The notes: generated from the letters alone by a model not told the origin. A stretch of 16,221 bases of DNA from JBMNKL01 sp050261495 (GCA_050261495.1 JBLNDI010000039.1:1-16221); one strand, 5' to 3'; shown: positions 7,679 to 14,744, numbered from the stretch's first letter. Program-made: numbers and translations.

Positions 7679-8590
7679 TTGCCGTCAGGCACAATAATAA
7701 AAGGAATAGGTGGATTTTACTACGTTTTATCAGATGATGACGGCATATATGAATGCAAGGCAAGGGGAATATTCCGGAAAGACGAATTAACTCCGCTGGT
7801 CGGGGATAGAGTTTCGTTTTCGGTTACCGACAGCTCAAGGAAGAAAGGAAACATTGAAACGATACAGGCAAGAAGCTCGGTTCTCGAAAGGCCGGCCATA
7901 GCCAATATTGATCGGTTAATCGCAGTTATCGCGGTAAAATCACCGCAGCCTGACATGCTGCTGTTGGATAAAATGCTGGTTACAGCGGGAAAGAAAGAAA
8001 TAAGCGCCGTGATTTGCATCAACAAGACCGACCTGGACGATGGAAACGCGATGGAGATAATAGGTGGGCCATATATCAGGGCAGGTTACAGGGTGATTGG
8101 CACCAGTTCGGTAAACAACACCGGCTTTGACGAACTGAGGGAGGTTTTGACCGGGCACATATCGGTTTTCGCAGGGCAGTCCGGCGTCGGGAAATCAACT
8201 TTGCTTAACAGGATATTGAATACCATGGTGATGGAGACTGGCGAGATAAGCCGTAAAATTGAAAGAGGAAGGCACACCACCAGGCATGCGGAACTAATTA
8301 GCCTGGCGGACGGCGGGTTTGTCGCCGACACCCCTGGTTTCAGCTTGTTTGAGCTCTCCGATGTTACTTATGAGGAGCTCCAGTATTATTACCCGGAGTT
8401 CAGGGAACACATAGAAAAGTGCCGTTATGCCGGGTGCAGCCATATCAGCGAGCCTGGCTGCAGTGTGAAAACGGCGGTCGACAACAAACAGGCAAGCAGC
8501 GAAAGATATGCAAGATATACCGAGCTTTACTCCATATTGAAGCAGAAGGACGAAATGAAATACAGAAAAGGAATGAGGAAAAAGACATGA
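7679..8590 (+). CDS. rsgA: Ribosome small-subunit-dependent GTPase RsgA
   Basis: Circularly permuted GTPase that checks late 30S maturation; known in Bacillus (CpgA/YloQ) as a PrkC substrate. 303 residues. N-terminal OB fold about 1-70, then the permuted G motifs: NKTD (115-118, G4), GQSGVGKST (166-174, G1/P-loop), the switch region RHTTRH (about 198-203), and DTPGFS (217-222, G3). The C-terminal zinc knuckle uses C248, C253, H255 and C261. Start TTG 7679 sits 9 bases after an AGGAGGAGG site at 7661-7669 and gives the family-like start MPSGTIIKGIGGFYYV. The gene lies 21 bases after prkC and its last bases overlap rpe in an ATGA junction. Confidence 0.97.
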   Translation: MPSGTIIKGIGGFYYVLSDDDGIYECKARGIFRKDELTPLVGDRVSFSVTDSSRKKGNIETIQARSSVLERPAIANIDRLIAVIAVKSPQPDMLLLDKMLVTAGKKEISAVICINKTDLDDGNAMEIIGGPYIRAGYRVIGTSSVNNTGFDELREVLTGHISVFAGQSGVGKSTLLNRILNTMVMETGEISRKIERGRHTTRHAELISLADGGFVADTPGFSLFELSDVTYEELQYYYPEFREHIEKCRYAGCSHISEPGCSVKTAVDNKQASSERYARYTELYSILKQKDEMKYRKGMRKKT

Positions 8591-9252
8591 TTAAAATAGC
8601 TCCATCAATACTTTCGGCTGATTTTTCGAAATTGGGGGAAGAAATACGGAGGGTCGAGAAAGCCGGCGCGGACATGATACATATCGATGTAATGGACGGC
8701 CATTTCGTTCCGAATATAACAATCGGCCCGTCGGTGGTGAAGTACCTGAGAAAAGTTACAAGGCTGCCGTTTGATGTGCACCTGATGATTGAAAATCCCG
8801 ATCTTTTTATCGACGATTTTATTGACGCGGGCGCGGATATTATTTCCGTGCATGTTGAAAACAATCCCCATTTAAACAGGACGCTGCAGAGGATAAAAGA
8901 GCGGAATGTCAAGGCGTCAGTGGTTTTGAATCCCGCCACTCCTCTCAACACGCTTGACATGTTGCTGGATGATGTTGACATGGTCCTGTTGATGACCGTA
9001 AACCCAGGCTTCGGGGGCCAGAAATATATAGAAGGCATGACCGAAAAGATACGCGAGCTAAAGAATATGGCCCGCCGGCGGCGTGCGGCGTTTGATATTG
9101 AGGTTGACGGCGGCATCGGTCTTGACAATATATACAGGGTTACCGAGGCCGGCGCCAACGTTATTGTTGCCGGGACAACCGTATTCGGCGCGCCGGATGC
9201 CGAGGAAATCATAAGCCAACTCAGGCAGAAAGCCTGCGGGGGTTGTGTATGA
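8587..9252 (+). CDS. rpe: Ribulose-phosphate 3-epimerase
   Basis: Interconverts ribulose 5-phosphate and xylulose 5-phosphate in the pentose phosphate pathway; cytosolic TIM barrel. 221 residues, the usual length. Metal and catalytic residues: H32 and D34 in HIDVMDGHFVPN, H65 in DVHLMIENP, and D174 in EVDGGI. The loop VNPGFGGQ (138-145) and GTTVFG (196-201) are phosphate-binding signatures. The frame is open back to 8419, but ATG 8587 gives the exact family start MIKIAPSILSADF, overlaps the rsgA stop by ATGA and has GAGGA upstream. The far end overlaps thiN by ATGA. Its place between rsgA and thiN matches Bacillus and Clostridia. Confidence 0.97.
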   Translation: MIKIAPSILSADFSKLGEEIRRVEKAGADMIHIDVMDGHFVPNITIGPSVVKYLRKVTRLPFDVHLMIENPDLFIDDFIDAGADIISVHVENNPHLNRTLQRIKERNVKASVVLNPATPLNTLDMLLDDVDMVLLMTVNPGFGGQKYIEGMTEKIRELKNMARRRRAAFDIEVDGGIGLDNIYRVTEAGANVIVAGTTVFGAPDAEEIISQLRQKACGGCV

Positions 9253-9884
9253 CATGCGTTATAATATGCGGTGGTGAAATAACTGATTATGAATACATAT
9301 CCATGTACCTTGCGGAAGCAAGCCTGGTCATTTCCGCGGACAGCGGCGCGCGTCACTGCGAAAGGCTGCAGGTTACTCCCGATATCCTGGTTGGGGACTT
9401 CGATTCTATTCTTTCCAAGGATTACAACGATATGGTGAAAGCCGGGGCTGAGATAGCCAGGTTCCCGGCGGAGAAGGATATGACCGACAGCGAGCTGGCA
9501 GTCGAAATAGCGCTGTCCAGGGGATGCAAAAGAATTATCCTTCTTGGAGCGATAGGTTCGCGGCTGGACCATTCCATTTCAAATATATTCCTGTTGAAAA
9601 AGATCACGGATCAAAACGTCGAAGGACTGCTGGCCAATGAAAAGAACGAGATCCGGCTTGTAAAGGAATGCCTGGAACTGGAGCGTGACGAATGGCCTTT
9701 TGTCACGCTGCTGCCTTTTGCTGGAGACGCCGTGGGTGTGACAATCAAGGGGTTTTATTATCCTCTCGTAAACGCCACGCTGAAGACAGGCTCAACCTGG
9801 GGCGTCAGCAATATAATTACGGAGCCGAAAGCCCAGATTGACGTCAGGGAAGGATATCTTTTAGTAATCAAATCAAGAGACTGA
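9249..9884 (+). CDS. thiN: Thiamine pyrophosphokinase
   Basis: Converts thiamine and ATP to thiamine pyrophosphate, the cofactor of transketolase and other enzymes. 211 residues from ATG 9249, normal for the family. Motifs: CGG near the N-terminus, ADSGA (30-34), GDFDS (49-53), EKDMTDSELA (75-84) with substrate/Mg-binding acidic residues, GSRLDH (103-108), and the C-terminal GSTWGVSN (181-188) which helps bind thiamine. TTG 9243 is in frame, but ATG 9249 overlaps the rpe stop as ATGA and is preferred. This is the last gene of the housekeeping operon. No hairpin-plus-T-tract terminator is visible after it, so some read-through into the next gene is possible. Confidence 0.95.
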   Translation: MTCVIICGGEITDYEYISMYLAEASLVISADSGARHCERLQVTPDILVGDFDSILSKDYNDMVKAGAEIARFPAEKDMTDSELAVEIALSRGCKRIILLGAIGSRLDHSISNIFLLKKITDQNVEGLLANEKNEIRLVKECLELERDEWPFVTLLPFAGDAVGVTIKGFYYPLVNATLKTGSTWGVSNIITEPKAQIDVREGYLLVIKSRD

Positions 9885-9898
9885 AATAAAGCGGGATA

Positions 9899-9927
9899 TT
9901 GACAGCATTCAGAATATTGTATAGAAT
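9899..9927 (+). promoter_or_regulatory. Sigma-A type promoter for the LacI-family gene
   Basis: Perfect -35 TTGACA (9899-9904), 17-base spacer, and -10 TAGAAT (9922-9927, 5 of 6 consensus). Transcription should begin near 9934-9936, directly at the operator-like palindrome, leaving a leader of about 80 bases before the GTG start. Confidence 0.8.
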
Positions 9928-9936
9928 TATCTGAAA

Positions 9937-9949
9937 GTAATTGATTACA
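9937..9949 (+). promoter_or_regulatory. Candidate LacI-type operator in the regulator's own promoter
   Basis: GTAATTGATTACA: arms GTAAT/ATTAC flank a two-base centre, the geometry of LacI/CcpA-family sites. It lies at about +1 to +15 of the predicted start, suited to repression. The 13 bases match the site before the transporter operon at 12 positions (T9942 versus A11386). Confidence 0.65.
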
Positions 9950-9958
9950 CATCCCAAT

Positions 9959-9984
9959 AATTCTATTTTGTGAATAATAGAATT
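9959..9984. repeat. 9-bp-arm inverted repeat in the lacI leader
   Basis: Perfect inverted repeat AATTCTATT / AATAGAATT with an 8-base centre (9968-9975), between the operator and the ribosome binding site. It is AU-rich, so the RNA hairpin would be weak. It may be an additional protein-binding site or chance in AT-rich DNA. Confidence 0.4.
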
Positions 9985-10003
9985 TAGCAACTGCCTGAAG
10001 AAT

Positions 10004-10010
10004 GGGAGGA
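10004..10010 (+). promoter_or_regulatory. Ribosome binding site fixing the regulator start
   Basis: GGGAGGA lies 6 bases before GTG 10017. The in-frame ATG at 10002 overlaps this site and cannot use it, so GTG 10017 is the start. Confidence 0.85.
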
Positions 10011-10016
10011 AGCCAA

Positions 10017-11018
10017 GTGAATATCAAGGATATTGCGAAGCTTGCCGGAGCATCAGTTGCGACTGTATCAAGGGTCTTGAATAATGATGAATCGGTCGCA
10101 GAGAAAACCAGGCAAAAAGTACTGAGAGTTATTGAGGAGACTGGCTATAAGCCGAATTATGTCGGAAGAAGCCTTCGTAAAGGGCATAGCAGAAAATTGT
10201 TAGTAATGCTGCCGACGATTAGTAATCCATTTTACTCCGAAATTGTAGTCGGATTTGACCAACGAGCGTCGTCGGAGAATTATGGAGTTTTACTTGCAGT
10301 AACTCATCGGGACCCTGAAATTGAAAAACAATATTATGAATTGCTTTTTACGAGACAGGTTGATGGAGTGGCAAGTTTTATTCCGACAATAAGCCATTCC
10401 GAGATAAATGAAATTGCGGAAAAATATCCGTTTGTGGCATGCTGCTGGCGTGGTGGACCCGATATTAGTGCAAGTTATGTATGCATTGACAACGAGAAAG
10501 CAACCTATGATACAGTAAAATATCTGGTAGAACTCGGACATAAAAAAATTGCCATTATGAACGGCAATTATCCCGAACGGATTTATGAACGGGAACGTGA
10601 AAACGGGTATCTTGATGCCTTGGAATATTTTAAAATTCCTTTTAGGGAAGAATACCGTGTTATATGTGATTATGACTATAAATCAGCGTATGAAAATGCC
10701 GGCAAATTAATGTCTCTTAAAGAACCTCCAACTGCAATACTTGCATTGTCAGACGAGAGGGCGGCGGGTGTAATCAAATACCTTGTTGAAAACGGATACA
10801 CTCCCGGAGTAGATGTTGATGTGGTTGGATTTGACAATACCGTAATATCCGAGGTTACAATTCCGGATATTACTACTGTGGCTCAGCCGAGGTTTGAAAT
10901 CGGTCAAGCTGCCGCCGACTTGCTGATAGAACAGATAAAAGATAAAACAAGGGCTTACAAAGGTATTATTATGGCACATAAACTAATTATCCGCGGCTCA
11001 ACAAGAAAGACAACATAA
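10017..11018 (+). CDS. LacI-family transcriptional regulator
   Basis: DNA-binding repressor with a periplasmic-binding-protein-like sensor domain. 333 residues. The helix-turn-helix at about 2-25 (NIKDIAKLAGASVATVSRVLNN region) and hinge at about 45-58 (YKPNYVGRSLRKG; L53 is the likely minor-groove lever) are textbook for the family. The sensor domain covers about 60-330, starting KLLVMLPTISNPFYSEI and including LALSDERAAG (241-250) and GFDNTVISE (271-279). The effector cannot be read from sequence; the family mostly binds sugars, sugar phosphates or nucleosides, with purines and co-repressor proteins as exceptions. GTG start is set by its ribosome site. The gene has its own promoter and operator-like site and stands 539 bases before the transporter operon, which carries a near-identical operator, so it is probably the local repressor of both. 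Confidence 0.93.
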   Translation: MNIKDIAKLAGASVATVSRVLNNDESVAEKTRQKVLRVIEETGYKPNYVGRSLRKGHSRKLLVMLPTISNPFYSEIVVGFDQRASSENYGVLLAVTHRDPEIEKQYYELLFTRQVDGVASFIPTISHSEINEIAEKYPFVACCWRGGPDISASYVCIDNEKATYDTVKYLVELGHKKIAIMNGNYPERIYERERENGYLDALEYFKIPFREEYRVICDYDYKSAYENAGKLMSLKEPPTAILALSDERAAGVIKYLVENGYTPGVDVDVVGFDNTVISEVTIPDITTVAQPRFEIGQAAADLLIEQIKDKTRAYKGIIMAHKLIIRGSTRKTT

Positions 11019-11076
11019 AAAAGATAAATGCCGCAGCATATCGGAAGGAAGCAAAGATTTTCCTAAAGCTAAAAAA

Positions 11077-11094
11077 ATGTAATGGATTTTACAT
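11077..11094. promoter_or_regulatory. Possible auxiliary operator (ATGTAA-N6-TTACAT)
   Basis: Perfect 6-bp inverted arms with a 6-base centre. The left part TGTAATGGATT matches the main operator's TGTAATAGATT at 10 of 11 bases, but the right arm is shifted by two, so binding is less certain. Confidence 0.35.
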
Positions 11095-11266
11095 GTTTAC
11101 CCCCGGAGAAAGCCGGAACTCATTCCAATTTCCTTATGGAAGCAAAACAAAGCATGAAACTATTCAAATAAGCTGGTCTTAATAAGGTACTGTAAACAAT
11201 TTCATAACTATCAATAACAATTCGACCAAAACAACTTATATTTATTAGAGAATAATTATAGCATTT

Positions 11267-11290
11267 ATGTAATTTAATAGTATATTACAT
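11267..11290. promoter_or_regulatory. Possible auxiliary operator (ATGTAAT-N10-ATTACAT)
   Basis: Perfect 7-bp inverted arms carrying the same TGTAAT/ATTACA half-sites as the main operator, but with a 10-base centre. The spacing differs from a LacI-type site, so it could be two half-sites or chance in very AT-rich DNA. Confidence 0.3.
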
Positions 11291-11347
11291 TAAGTATATT
11301 ATGCAAATTGCACAATAAAATTAATAATATTTGTAGAATTTTAATAA

Positions 11348-11375
11348 TTGAATATAATCTAAATAGTTGTAAAAT
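11348..11375 (+). promoter_or_regulatory. Candidate promoter of the transporter operon
   Basis: TTGAAT (11348-11353), 16-base spacer, TAAAAT (11370-11375), with the strong operator palindrome beginning 2 bases downstream, the same layout as at the regulator promoter. A perfect TATAAT at 11353-11358 with a weak TTGTAG -35 (11331-11336, 16-base spacer) is an alternative, and TTGATT-N18-GATAAT further downstream is another. The region is so AT-rich that the choice cannot be settled by eye. Confidence 0.45.
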
Positions 11376-11377
11376 TA

Positions 11378-11395
11378 AATGTAATAGATTACATT
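11378..11395. promoter_or_regulatory. Strong candidate operator before the transporter operon
   Basis: AATGTAATAGATTACATT: perfect 8-bp inverted arms around a two-base centre, matching LacI/CcpA-family operator geometry. Its core GTAATAGATTACA differs by one base from the palindrome in the regulator promoter. It sits at the predicted start of transcription, about 165 bases before the coding region. Confidence 0.7.
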
Positions 11396-11503
11396 AGCAA
11401 TACTCAATTAATACTTGTTATTCAAATTAATCTTTTATTCAACCAGGAGTTCTTTGATTTGCATCTGAAGCAATTCGGATAATTAGGTGTAATGCTCATC
11501 AAG

Positions 11504-11526
11504 ACACGAACGCCGACGCGTTGTGT
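11504..11526 (+). promoter_or_regulatory. GC-rich leader hairpin before the binding-protein gene
   Basis: ACAC-G-AACGC / GCGTTGTGT can pair over 9 bp with one bulged G and a CGAC loop. It ends 17 bases before the ribosome binding site and is a GC-rich island in AT-rich DNA. There is no T tract, so it is not a terminator; it could be an mRNA-stabilising 5' structure. Confidence 0.4.
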
Positions 11527-11542
11527 ATAAATCAAGCTATAC

Positions 11543-11550
11543 AAGGAGGA
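11543..11550 (+). promoter_or_regulatory. Strong ribosome binding site of the solute-binding protein
   Basis: AAGGAGGA ends 7 bases before ATG 11558. The out-of-frame ATG 11554 is too close to the site, and the in-frame ATG 11564 is further away. Confidence 0.85.
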
Positions 11551-11557
11551 GAGATGA

Positions 11558-12832
11558 ATGAATATGAAAAAAGCAATTGGCATTATTCTTGTGGTAGTCA
11601 TGCTTGTTGCTATGTTTGGAGCCTGTGCTCAAAAAGGAGACAAAACAGAGCAGCCTGCCACGAATGCGACAGAAAATACTGCAAAAAAGGAAGGCACGGA
11701 AGTTGAAAAAACCAATGAAGCTAGTGGTAAAAAAACAGGTGTAATTAAGATCGGCGCAATCCATGATACATCCGGAAGCGGTTCTGTTTTGGGTAATGCC
11801 AGTGTACACGGCCATGAACTTGCAGTCAAGGATATAAATGATGCTGGTGGCGTTACCATCGGGGATACGACATATACCCTTGAGCTTATAACGTATGACT
11901 GCAAGAGCGATCCAAATGAAGGTATTAGTGCTCTCAAACGGCTGGCGGAGGTGGATAATGCGGTCTTGGTGCTTGGACCGTCGCTTTCCAATGTCGGCCT
12001 TGCAACTGCACCTTATACAACGGAATATGGAATAAGTTTCCTGGGGCAATTTGGTGATCCAAGATGCATGCTTGGTGAAAATCTTGACAGTCTAAATCCT
12101 TACATGTTCCTAATGCAGCCTTCTTCCCACCAGAGCGCTATCATTGCCGGTGCATACATGGTTGACAAGCTTGGATTAAAAAAGGTTGGATTTTTGATAG
12201 CACAGGACCACAGCTACTGTTCGACCCAGGCGAATGCATTTATCGATTATTGTAAAAAGAATGGGATTGAAATAACCGCTATTGAATACAACAAACAAGC
12301 AGATATGGATATGAAGACACAATTGACCAACCTTAAGAACAGTGGATGTGATTTCATTTTCAATGCCAATCCCACACAGCCCCTGGTTATTTCTACAAGC
12401 CAGATATACCAGCTTGGCATAGACATTCCGGCAACAGGAAGCCTTGATTACTCTTCTCCTTTTGCATCGTTGGTGTCCGACCCGGCAATGGCTTCTAATA
12501 TTTACTTTGCGTCGAATGTAGATTATGATGACCCGGAATACGTCGAGCTTGACAAAAAATGCAGAGAAAAGTATGGCGAAGAAGCAACGGTAAAAACAGC
12601 ACTTGGTTATGACCAGGTTCTGATAGCCGTAGCTGCGATAAAAAAGGCGGGAAGCTTGGATCGTAAAGCGATACGCGACGCGCTTGAAACGATAAAGGAT
12701 GTGGATACAGTCATTACCGACAACTTTACGATGGATCCTAAAACTCACATGCCTCTCGGCTTGCAGATGTGCATTTACAATATAGATAATGGAGAATACA
12801 AGATGGTAGAGTGGTATGTGCCGAAATATTAG
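11558..12832 (+). CDS. HAAT-type ABC transporter solute-binding lipoprotein (LivJ/LivK-like)
   Basis: Captures the substrate outside the membrane and delivers it to LivHM. 424 residues. Signal peptide 1-22 has a KK n-region and a hydrophobic core (IGIILVVVMLVAM), followed by lipobox-like FGAC with C23 as the lipidated residue. A charged, Thr/Glu/Lys-rich tether covers about 24-58. The type I periplasmic-binding fold (Peripla_BP_6 family) covers about 62-424, beginning IKIGAIHDTSGSGSVLGN and including NDAGGV and VLGPSLSNVG. The usual SPSATNP-type stretch of amino-acid binders is replaced by FLGQFGDPRC, so the ligand need not be a branched-chain amino acid. The mature domain has several cysteines. 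It is the first gene of the transporter operon, separated from livH by a strong hairpin. Family is firm, substrate unknown. Confidence 0.93.
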   Translation: MNMKKAIGIILVVVMLVAMFGACAQKGDKTEQPATNATENTAKKEGTEVEKTNEASGKKTGVIKIGAIHDTSGSGSVLGNASVHGHELAVKDINDAGGVTIGDTTYTLELITYDCKSDPNEGISALKRLAEVDNAVLVLGPSLSNVGLATAPYTTEYGISFLGQFGDPRCMLGENLDSLNPYMFLMQPSSHQSAIIAGAYMVDKLGLKKVGFLIAQDHSYCSTQANAFIDYCKKNGIEITAIEYNKQADMDMKTQLTNLKNSGCDFIFNANPTQPLVISTSQIYQLGIDIPATGSLDYSSPFASLVSDPAMASNIYFASNVDYDDPEYVELDKKCREKYGEEATVKTALGYDQVLIAVAAIKKAGSLDRKAIRDALETIKDVDTVITDNFTMDPKTHMPLGLQMCIYNIDNGEYKMVEWYVPKY

Positions 12833-12867
12833 AAATAATTGGAGATAGTAGTGGTAAGAGGCTAAAG

Positions 12868-12901
12868 GTACAGGCTCTTTGCCTTGGTAAAGAGCCTGTA
12901 C
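12868..12901 (+). promoter_or_regulatory. Long perfect intercistronic hairpin between binding protein and permease genes
   Basis: GTACAGGCTCTTT (12868-12880) pairs perfectly with AAAGAGCCTGTAC (12889-12901); inner G-U and C-G pairs could extend the 13-bp stem over a CTTG loop. What follows is CTTGTAAAAGGAG, with no T run, so it is not a classical terminator. By analogy with structures after other ABC binding-protein genes, it may block 3' exonuclease decay and raise the binding protein relative to the membrane subunits. Confidence 0.8.
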
Positions 12902-12923
12902 TTGTAAAAGGAGAAATTGTTTT

Positions 12924-13808
12924 ATGAATTATTATATCCAATTGTTAATCAACGGATTTTCAAATGGCGCAGTATACGCAATCATAGCCGTCGGCTGGGC
13001 ATTAATTTTCAGCATACTGAAATTTTCAAATTTTGCACATGGCGGCACTATGGTATGCAGCGCATATATCGGAATGCTTTTTACCAAAATTTTAGGAGCC
13101 AATCTCTGGTTGATTCTGCTTTTGGCGGCGTTATCCGGTGGAATAATCAATATCGGGGTGGAACTGATAAGTTTTCACAAATTGCGCAAGAGCTCAAAAC
13201 AGGTGTTGCTTTATTTTGTATCATCAATCACAATGGGTATGCTCCTGCAGAATATAATTTCCATAAGGTTTAGCGGCATATTTTACTCTTATCCCAATTT
13301 CTTCAAAACAATCAGGTATATTAATATCGGCAATCTTAGCGTCGATGTGGCTGATATTGTTATGTTGGCAATAGCAAGCTTGTGCATTGGCTTGCTGATA
13401 TTGGTCCTTTACAAGACCAGGCTGGGGATAGGAATAAGGGCGTTGTCAATGGATGCAAGGACTACCAGCCTTATGGGGATCAATGTAAATCTTGTCGTTT
13501 TAACTACCTTTTTTGTTGCAGGCGCGCTTGCGGGAATCGCTGGTGTATTTGTTGGCATTCGCACTATTTTATCGCCGCAATTGGGCAGCATGTATACTGT
13601 AAAAGGTTTCATGGTCTGTGTAATCGGCGGCTTGGGCAGCTTGAACGGAGCATTGTATGCCGCAATTATTCTGGGCGTTGTTGAAACATTGCTGACTGCC
13701 TTGATAGGAGCCGCACTTGCGCCGGTGGGCACTTTCTTATTCATGATTTTGTTTCTATCTTTAAGACCTCAGGGCCTGTCGGGCATTTTTGCCGGTCAAA
13801 AGGCTTAA
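12924..13808 (+). CDS. livH: HAAT ABC transporter permease LivH-type
   Basis: First membrane subunit of the importer. 294 residues, the usual length, with about eight hydrophobic segments. The N-terminus follows the family pattern (LLINGFSNGAVYAIIAVGWALIFSI..NFAHG at about 8-39). The cytoplasmic coupling region (TRLGIGIRALSMDARTTSLMGINV, about 165-188) contacts the ATPases. The C-terminal VIGGLGSLNGALYAAIILGVVE (about 233-254) and the end SLRPQGLSG (279-287) are diagnostic. ATG 12924 follows AAGGAG at 12908-12913. livM starts 18 bases after the stop. The symbol denotes the family and does not imply leucine/isoleucine/valine as substrate. Confidence 0.94.
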   Translation: MNYYIQLLINGFSNGAVYAIIAVGWALIFSILKFSNFAHGGTMVCSAYIGMLFTKILGANLWLILLLAALSGGIINIGVELISFHKLRKSSKQVLLYFVSSITMGMLLQNIISIRFSGIFYSYPNFFKTIRYINIGNLSVDVADIVMLAIASLCIGLLILVLYKTRLGIGIRALSMDARTTSLMGINVNLVVLTTFFVAGALAGIAGVFVGIRTILSPQLGSMYTVKGFMVCVIGGLGSLNGALYAAIILGVVETLLTALIGAALAPVGTFLFMILFLSLRPQGLSGIFAGQKA

Positions 13809-13826
13809 AGGATAAGGAGGATAAAA

Positions 13827-14744
13827 ATGAACTCATATATCGCTTATATGCTTTCCTATCTTATCAATAATGTTTTAATCTTGTTGATAGGTATGCTTGG
13901 CGTATATGTATTAACAGGTTTAACCGGCATGTTTTCAATGGGACAGGCTGCATTCATGGCTGTTGGAGGCTACACTTCGGCAATGCTTTCAAAATTCATG
14001 GGGCTACCCCTGGTAATCACACTACCTGTTTCAGTTTTGACGGGCGCCTTATTTGGCTTTGTAATAGGCCTGCCCGCGGTAAAGCTGCGCCGTGACTACG
14101 TTGCTATTGTAAGCCTTGGATTTGGCGAAGCCCTGGTTGCAATTCTAAACAATTGGGCGAGCATAACCGGGGGCGCGCTTGGGCTTACCGCAATACCGAA
14201 ATATACCAATAAAATTATGATAATCGTTATTCTTGTTCTGATTATCGCAGGCATATGGAATTTTAAAAAATCCAGGTTCGGGCGGGCATGCATTGCCATT
14301 AAAGCGGATGAACTTGCGGCAGCTTCAATGGGAATAAATGTTGCAAAAACAAAACTCATGGTTTTTACCCTGGCCGGTGCTATTTCAGCATTAGGCGGCT
14401 GTTTGTATGTCCATACGACGACTTACCTTGATTCGGCAGCATTTGGGTGGGATCAGTCCTCGATGTGGATTATCATGGTATTTTTCGGCGGGGTCAATAG
14501 CTTGACCGGTTCTATTTTCGCCGGAATTTTACTTGGCATGATTCCCGAGATATTCCGATTTTCAAATGAACTAAGGATAATCATTTATTGCACGATTGTA
14601 CTGATTATTGTCAATTTCTGGCCACTTGGCTTATTCGGCGAGACGGAATGGGATATTCCGACAATAAAAAGAGGCTTTAATAAGGCTGTTTCGTTAATCA
14701 AAGGGTGTTCTCACAAAAGCGCCGGTAGGAATGAGGTGAGATAA
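13827..14744 (+). CDS. livM: HAAT ABC transporter permease LivM-type
   Basis: Second membrane subunit, pairing with LivH. 305 residues. Family landmarks: LTGLTGMFSMGQAAFMAVGGYTSA (about 29-52), the VKLRRDYVAIVSLGFGE motif (85-101), TGGALGLTAIP (114-124), the coupling segment RFGRACIAIKADELAAASMGI (150-170), and FFGGVNSLTGSIFAGILLG (219-237). It ends in a short basic tail containing a Cys (KGCSHKSAGRNEVR). Start ATG 13827 follows AAGGAGGA. The stop TAA shares its last base with the ATG of livG (TAATG), indicating translational coupling. Confidence 0.94.
   Translation: MNSYIAYMLSYLINNVLILLIGMLGVYVLTGLTGMFSMGQAAFMAVGGYTSAMLSKFMGLPLVITLPVSVLTGALFGFVIGLPAVKLRRDYVAIVSLGFGEALVAILNNWASITGGALGLTAIPKYTNKIMIIVILVLIIAGIWNFKKSRFGRACIAIKADELAAASMGINVAKTKLMVFTLAGAISALGGCLYVHTTTYLDSAAFGWDQSSMWIIMVFFGGVNSLTGSIFAGILLGMIPEIFRFSNELRIIIYCTIVLIIVNFWPLGLFGETEWDIPTIKRGFNKAVSLIKGCSHKSAGRNEVR

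Larger units (their letters stand above)
11019..11557. other. 539-base AT-rich intergenic regulatory region
   Basis: No supported gene lies between the regulator and the solute-binding protein. The stretch 11221-11400 holds only 30 G or C in 180 bases. It contains several TGTAAT/ATTACA inverted repeats, candidate promoters, a small GC-rich hairpin and the transporter ribosome binding site, listed separately. A 29-codon open frame at 11093-11182 has no ribosome binding site and is not called. No convincing terminator follows the regulator gene. Confidence 0.7.

Noticed and set aside
8419..8586. N-terminal extension of Rpe
   Set aside because: Overlaps the RsgA C-terminal coding sequence in another frame; ATG 8587 gives the exact family N-terminus.
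8445..9572. 375-codon minus-strand frame opposite rpe and thiN
   Set aside because: Spans antisense of three confirmed genes with family-perfect sequence on the + strand; low-complexity Ser/Ile-rich product typical of a shadow frame.
9885..9960. Terminator after thiN
   Set aside because: No stable GC stem followed by a T run is present; only promoter and operator-like elements are seen.
11093..11182. 29-codon open frame in the intergenic region
   Set aside because: No ribosome binding site, no recognisable family, and it starts inside an inverted repeat.
11378..11395. Catabolite-repression (cre) site bound by CcpA
   Set aside because: Length and symmetry resemble cre, but the central CG is absent and the site pairs specifically with the copy in the local regulator's promoter, so the local LacI-family protein is the simpler reading.
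11521..11706. 61-codon + strand frame starting before the binding-protein gene
   Set aside because: Overlaps the clear signal peptide and tether of the binding protein in another frame; the peptide shows no signal of selection.
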